Below are positions 4,086-6,307 of a stretch of DNA of 6,307 nt, one piece after another. The notes below the pieces were generated by a model, which was given only the letters and a program-made list of their open reading frames with translations, searched no databases and had not been told where the DNA came from. The stretch is from assembly GCA_947175045.1 (NCBI GenBank), contig CAMWLH010000131.1, positions 1-6,307 of the forward strand, read 5' to 3'. The number at the start of each line of letters is the position of its first letter. Within the stretch, counting starts at the first letter, position 1. The translations under genes and the position numbers were made by a program. The DNA comes from an uncultured Clostridia bacterium. Its GTDB lineage: Bacteria > Bacillota > Clostridia > Oscillospirales > Ruminococcaceae.

Positions 4086-4586
4086 GTGCTGTTTAGACCT
4101 ACCTTCTGGCTGAAAAGCGTGCTGATGATAGACGAGGATTTTCTTAGGGAAAACCGCGTCGAGGCGCTGGTGCTCGATCTTGACAATACCCTCTCGATGC
4201 ACGGTAATCCCGTTCCCGAGGAGGGCGTGGAGGACTGGCTGGATAAAATGCGGGCTCTGGGGATAAAAATGCGGGTGGTGTCCAACAACACCAACAGGCG
4301 CGTAGCTCCCCTGGCGGCAAGGCTGGGGCTGGAGTTCACCGCCAACGGAGCAAAGCCGCTTACTTTCGGGATAACCCGCGCCATGAAAGCGATGGGCGCG
4401 GACAGAGCCGTCACACTGGTAGTCGGCGATCAGATATTCACGGATATCATAGCGGGGAATTTAAGCAGGGTGCGCACGGTGCTGGTGGAGCCTTTCCACC
4501 TGGAAAAGACCTGGACGTTCCGCCTGAAAAGACGGCTGGAAAGCGTAGTGTTCCACCGCGATTATTCTAAATTGGAGTTGAAATGA
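4086..4586 (+). CDS. yqeG: YqeG family HAD-IIIA phosphatase
   Basis: Haloacid dehalogenase superfamily phosphatase of the YqeG/phosphatidylglycerophosphatase-like type; the natural substrate in bacteria of this group is not established. The 166 residues carry HAD motif I DLDNTL (31-36, nucleophile Asp31 and acid Asp33), motif II VVSNN (64-68), motif III Lys90 before Pro91, and motif IV GDQIFTD (114-120). There is no cap domain. GTG 4086 is preferred because the N-terminal RPTFWLKSVLMID matches the family start, and a TAA at 4065-4067 limits extension. It has no visible SD; ATG 4125 would remove conserved residues. A TATACT at 4072-4077 raises the possibility of a near-leaderless transcript. 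In Bacillus yqeG opens the yqeH-aroE-yqeI-nadD-yqeK-yqeL cluster; here it lies downstream, beyond rpsU. The stop overlaps the next gene as ATGA. Confidence 0.92.
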   Translation: MLFRPTFWLKSVLMIDEDFLRENRVEALVLDLDNTLSMHGNPVPEEGVEDWLDKMRALGIKMRVVSNNTNRRVAPLAARLGLEFTANGAKPLTFGITRAMKAMGADRAVTLVVGDQIFTDIIAGNLSRVRTVLVEPFHLEKTWTFRLKRRLESVVFHRDYSKLELK

Positions 4587-5440
4587 TGGGTATTACTTTC
4601 GGACCGGGCGGAAATTCCGTAAGCTGGGGCAAGAGAAAATTTCCCGAGGAGCTCCCCGCGTATCTTAAGGAGCTCGGGCTGAACGGCTATGAGATCGAGT
4701 GCGGCAGAGGAGTGCGGCTGAGCGAAAAAACTCCCGCGCTGCTGCCTAAGCTGGCAAGGGAAAACGGGATATATGTGACGCTGCACGCGCCATATTTCAT
4801 CTCGCTGTCCTCCACGGAGGAGGAAACGCGGCTCAAGAGCGTGGATTATATATTGCAGTCGGCGAACGCCGCGAGGTCGGTGGGAGCCGAAAAGATAGTG
4901 GTGCACTCGGGCAGCTGCTCTAAGATCAGCCGTGAGGAAGCCACACTACTCGCAAAGGATACGCTGAAACGCGCTCAGGCGGCGCTTGACGAGGCGGGTC
5001 TGTCCGATATCATAATCTGCCCCGAAACAATGGGCAAGATAAACCAGCTCGGAACGCTGGACGAGGTGTTGGAGCTCTGTACAGTTGATGAGAGATTTTT
5101 ACCGACAGTGGATTTCGGACACCTTAACGCGCGTACTCTCGGCGGAATAAAGGGCAGGGCGGACTATGCGAAAATGCTGGACAGCATAGAGAACAAGCTG
5201 GGTCACGAGCGCCTTGGCAGAATGCACATACATTTCAGTAAGATCGAGTATACAAAGGGCGGGGAAAAGCGGCATCTCACCTTTGAGGACAAGACGTTCG
5301 GGCCCGTGTTTGAGCCGCTTATGGAGGAAATTTACAGCCGAGGGCTGTCCCCGTCGATAATCTGCGAGAGCGACGGCACACAGGCGGAGGACGCCGCGGA
5401 GATGATGAAATATTATAAGACCTTGGGGGGTAATGTATGA
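4583..5440 (+). CDS. Endonuclease IV-like TIM-barrel protein (AP endonuclease 2 family)
   Basis: A 285-residue (beta/alpha)8 protein of the xylose isomerase-like/AP endonuclease family 2 superfamily, related to Nfo. The metal-site residues recur at barrel strand ends: His68 (LHAPYF), His108 (VVHSG), Glu148 (CPETMGK), Asp177 and His180 (DFGHLNAR), His215/His217 (HIHFSK), His231 and Glu262 (CESDGT). The Asp two residues before the late His, an endonuclease IV zinc ligand (DRH), is Lys229 here, so one ligand appears replaced. Function as an abasic-site endonuclease is therefore plausible but unproven; a sugar-phosphate isomerase-type role is possible. Start ATG 4583 forms ATGA with the yqeG stop; ATG 4586 is also possible, and GGAG at 4574-4577 fits either. 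The 3' end overlaps aroQ as ATGA. No membrane or signal segment is seen. Confidence 0.85.
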   Translation: MMGITFGPGGNSVSWGKRKFPEELPAYLKELGLNGYEIECGRGVRLSEKTPALLPKLARENGIYVTLHAPYFISLSSTEEETRLKSVDYILQSANAARSVGAEKIVVHSGSCSKISREEATLLAKDTLKRAQAALDEAGLSDIIICPETMGKINQLGTLDEVLELCTVDERFLPTVDFGHLNARTLGGIKGRADYAKMLDSIENKLGHERLGRMHIHFSKIEYTKGGEKRHLTFEDKTFGPVFEPLMEEIYSRGLSPSIICESDGTQAEDAAEMMKYYKTLGGNV

Positions 5441-5877
5441 AAATATTGGTGCTGAACGGGCCCAATCTTAATCTGCTCGGTGAGCGCGAGCCGAATATCT
5501 ACGGCGGGGAGACAATGCAGTCCATCAACGACGAGCTGGTGCAGCTCGGGCGTGATATGGGCTATGAGGTGGACTATTATCAGAACAACGTCGAGGGCAG
5601 GCTGATAGACCGTTTGCAGGAGGCAAGGCTGGACTGCGCGGGGGTCATCTTCAACGCGGGAGCGTACACGCATTACAGCTACGCGCTGCGGGACGCTATC
5701 GCTTCGATAAAAATACCCGTGATAGAGGTGCATATGTCAAACGTTCACAGCCGTGAGGAATTTCGCAAAACAAGCGTGATAGCGCCCGTCTGCCGCGGCA
5801 GCATAAGCGGCTTCGGAAAGTACAGCTATCATCTGGCGCTGAGCGCGCTCAACAATATTCTGGGGGGAGAAAAATGA
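5437..5877 (+). CDS. aroQ: Type II 3-dehydroquinate dehydratase
   Basis: Removes water from 3-dehydroquinate to give 3-dehydroshikimate in the shikimate (aromatic amino acid) pathway; the type II enzyme is a cytoplasmic dodecamer. The 146 residues are full length. They show NGPNLNLLGEREPNIYG (7-23) with Arg17 and catalytic Tyr22, NVEGRLIDRLQEA (51-63), FNAGAYTHYS (72-81) with Asn73 and His79, and EVHMSNVHSREEFR (97-110) with His99, Arg106 and Arg110, matching the known active-site set. ATG 5437 overlaps the previous stop as ATGA. The SD is a six-G run (5425-5430) instead of a standard AGGAGG. It is coupled by ATGA to the following peptidase gene, an arrangement often seen in Firmicutes ahead of efp. 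No other aro gene lies in the window. Confidence 0.97.
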   Translation: MKILVLNGPNLNLLGEREPNIYGGETMQSINDELVQLGRDMGYEVDYYQNNVEGRLIDRLQEARLDCAGVIFNAGAYTHYSYALRDAIASIKIPVIEVHMSNVHSREEFRKTSVIAPVCRGSISGFGKYSYHLALSALNNILGGEK

Positions 5878-6307
5878 ACAGGATCGAACAGCTTTCACAG
5901 TGGCTTGAGGACGAGCGCAGCGGCGCTCTTATAACCTCGGAGGTAAGCCGCCGCTATCTCAGCGAATATGCCTCTACCGACGGCATTATGCTCATTACAA
6001 AGGAGGAGAGCTACTTCCTTATCGACGCGCGGTATTTCGACCACGCAAAGCAGCAGGCTAAAAACTGTACGGTGGTATTGCTTACGGATACGGGAAAGCA
6101 GCTTCTCGACCTGCTTATAAAGCATGGGATAAAGCGCCTGCACATCGAGTCGGACACGCTGACGGTGCGGGAGCTTGAGGATTACCGCGAAATGCTGCAT
6201 TACTCCGAGATCGACAGCGGAAACGGACTTTCGGATAAGCTCCGCGAAATGCGCATTGTGAAAAGCCCGGAGGAGATCGCCCTTATCACAAAGGCGCAGC
6301 GTATCGC
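5874..6307 (+). CDS. Aminopeptidase P-family (Xaa-Pro) peptidase, N-terminal part
   Basis: This is the first 144 codons of a gene running off the right edge. The start ATG 5874 overlaps the aroQ stop as ATGA, with a G-rich SD (5862-5869). The visible part is the creatinase N-terminal domain: RRYLSEYASTDGIMLIT (26-42), SYFLIDARYFDHAK (46-59), IKRLHIESDTLT (86-97), then the linker LREMRIVKSPEEIALITKAQRI (123-144) that precedes the pita-bread peptidase fold. The metal ligands (two Asp, His and two Glu in known family members) lie in the missing part, so catalysis cannot be judged. The full protein would be expected to have about 350 residues and to cleave N-terminal residues before proline. Confidence 0.88.
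   Translation, partial: MNRIEQLSQWLEDERSGALITSEVSRRYLSEYASTDGIMLITKEESYFLIDARYFDHAKQQAKNCTVVLLTDTGKQLLDLLIKHGIKRLHIESDTLTVRELEDYREMLHYSEIDSGNGLSDKLREMRIVKSPEEIALITKAQRI

Noticed and set aside
4987..5017. TTGACG followed by CATAAT inside the TIM-barrel gene as a promoter
   Set aside because: The spacer is about 19 nt and there is no extended -10; less convincing than the yqeK and ftsY sequences.

Overview
The window looks like a chromosomal housekeeping segment from a fairly GC-rich member of the Clostridia, most like the Ruminococcus/Oscillospiraceae group. This is inferred from gene order and protein style; no search was run. All ten genes lie on the + strand. I see no phage, plasmid, transposase, tRNA, rRNA or CRISPR signal.

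Layout. (i) Positions 1-3588 hold a tight block: the 3' part of ftsY (SRP receptor), xtp/rdgB (house-cleaning dITP/XTP pyrophosphatase), yhbY (ribosome-assembly RNA-binding protein), nadD (NAD synthesis), yqeK (HD-domain Ap4A hydrolase) and rsfS (ribosome silencing factor). The yhbY-nadD-yqeK-rsfS order is the same as yqeI-nadD-yqeK-yqeL in Bacillus. (ii) Positions 3589-3988 hold a self-contained rpsU (bS21) unit: a consensus sigma-A promoter, a perfect 26-bp palindrome just after the -10 box, a strong Shine-Dalgarno (SD), a 57-residue CDS absent from a length-filtered ORF scan, and a probable terminator. (iii) Positions 4086-6307 hold a second packed run: yqeG (HAD phosphatase), an endonuclease-IV-like TIM-barrel protein, aroQ (type II dehydroquinase) and the start of an aminopeptidase P-family gene, with successive genes joined by ATGA stop/start overlaps.

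The genes join protein targeting, ribosome assembly and silencing, nucleotide house-cleaning and NAD and shikimate metabolism. This is an ordinary growth-linked set, and no wholly new multi-gene system is evident.

The non-routine content is in the DNA between and inside the genes. Two elements with shared ends and unrelated hairpin-forming interiors fill the only two large gaps of the first block, each running into the translation start of the next gene (xtp and yqeK). Promoter-like sequences with extended -10 boxes lie inside ftsY and inside yqeK ahead of rsfS. The rpsU promoter carries an operator-like palindrome. The Xtp/RdgB protein has Ala where the family's proposed catalytic Asp is expected.
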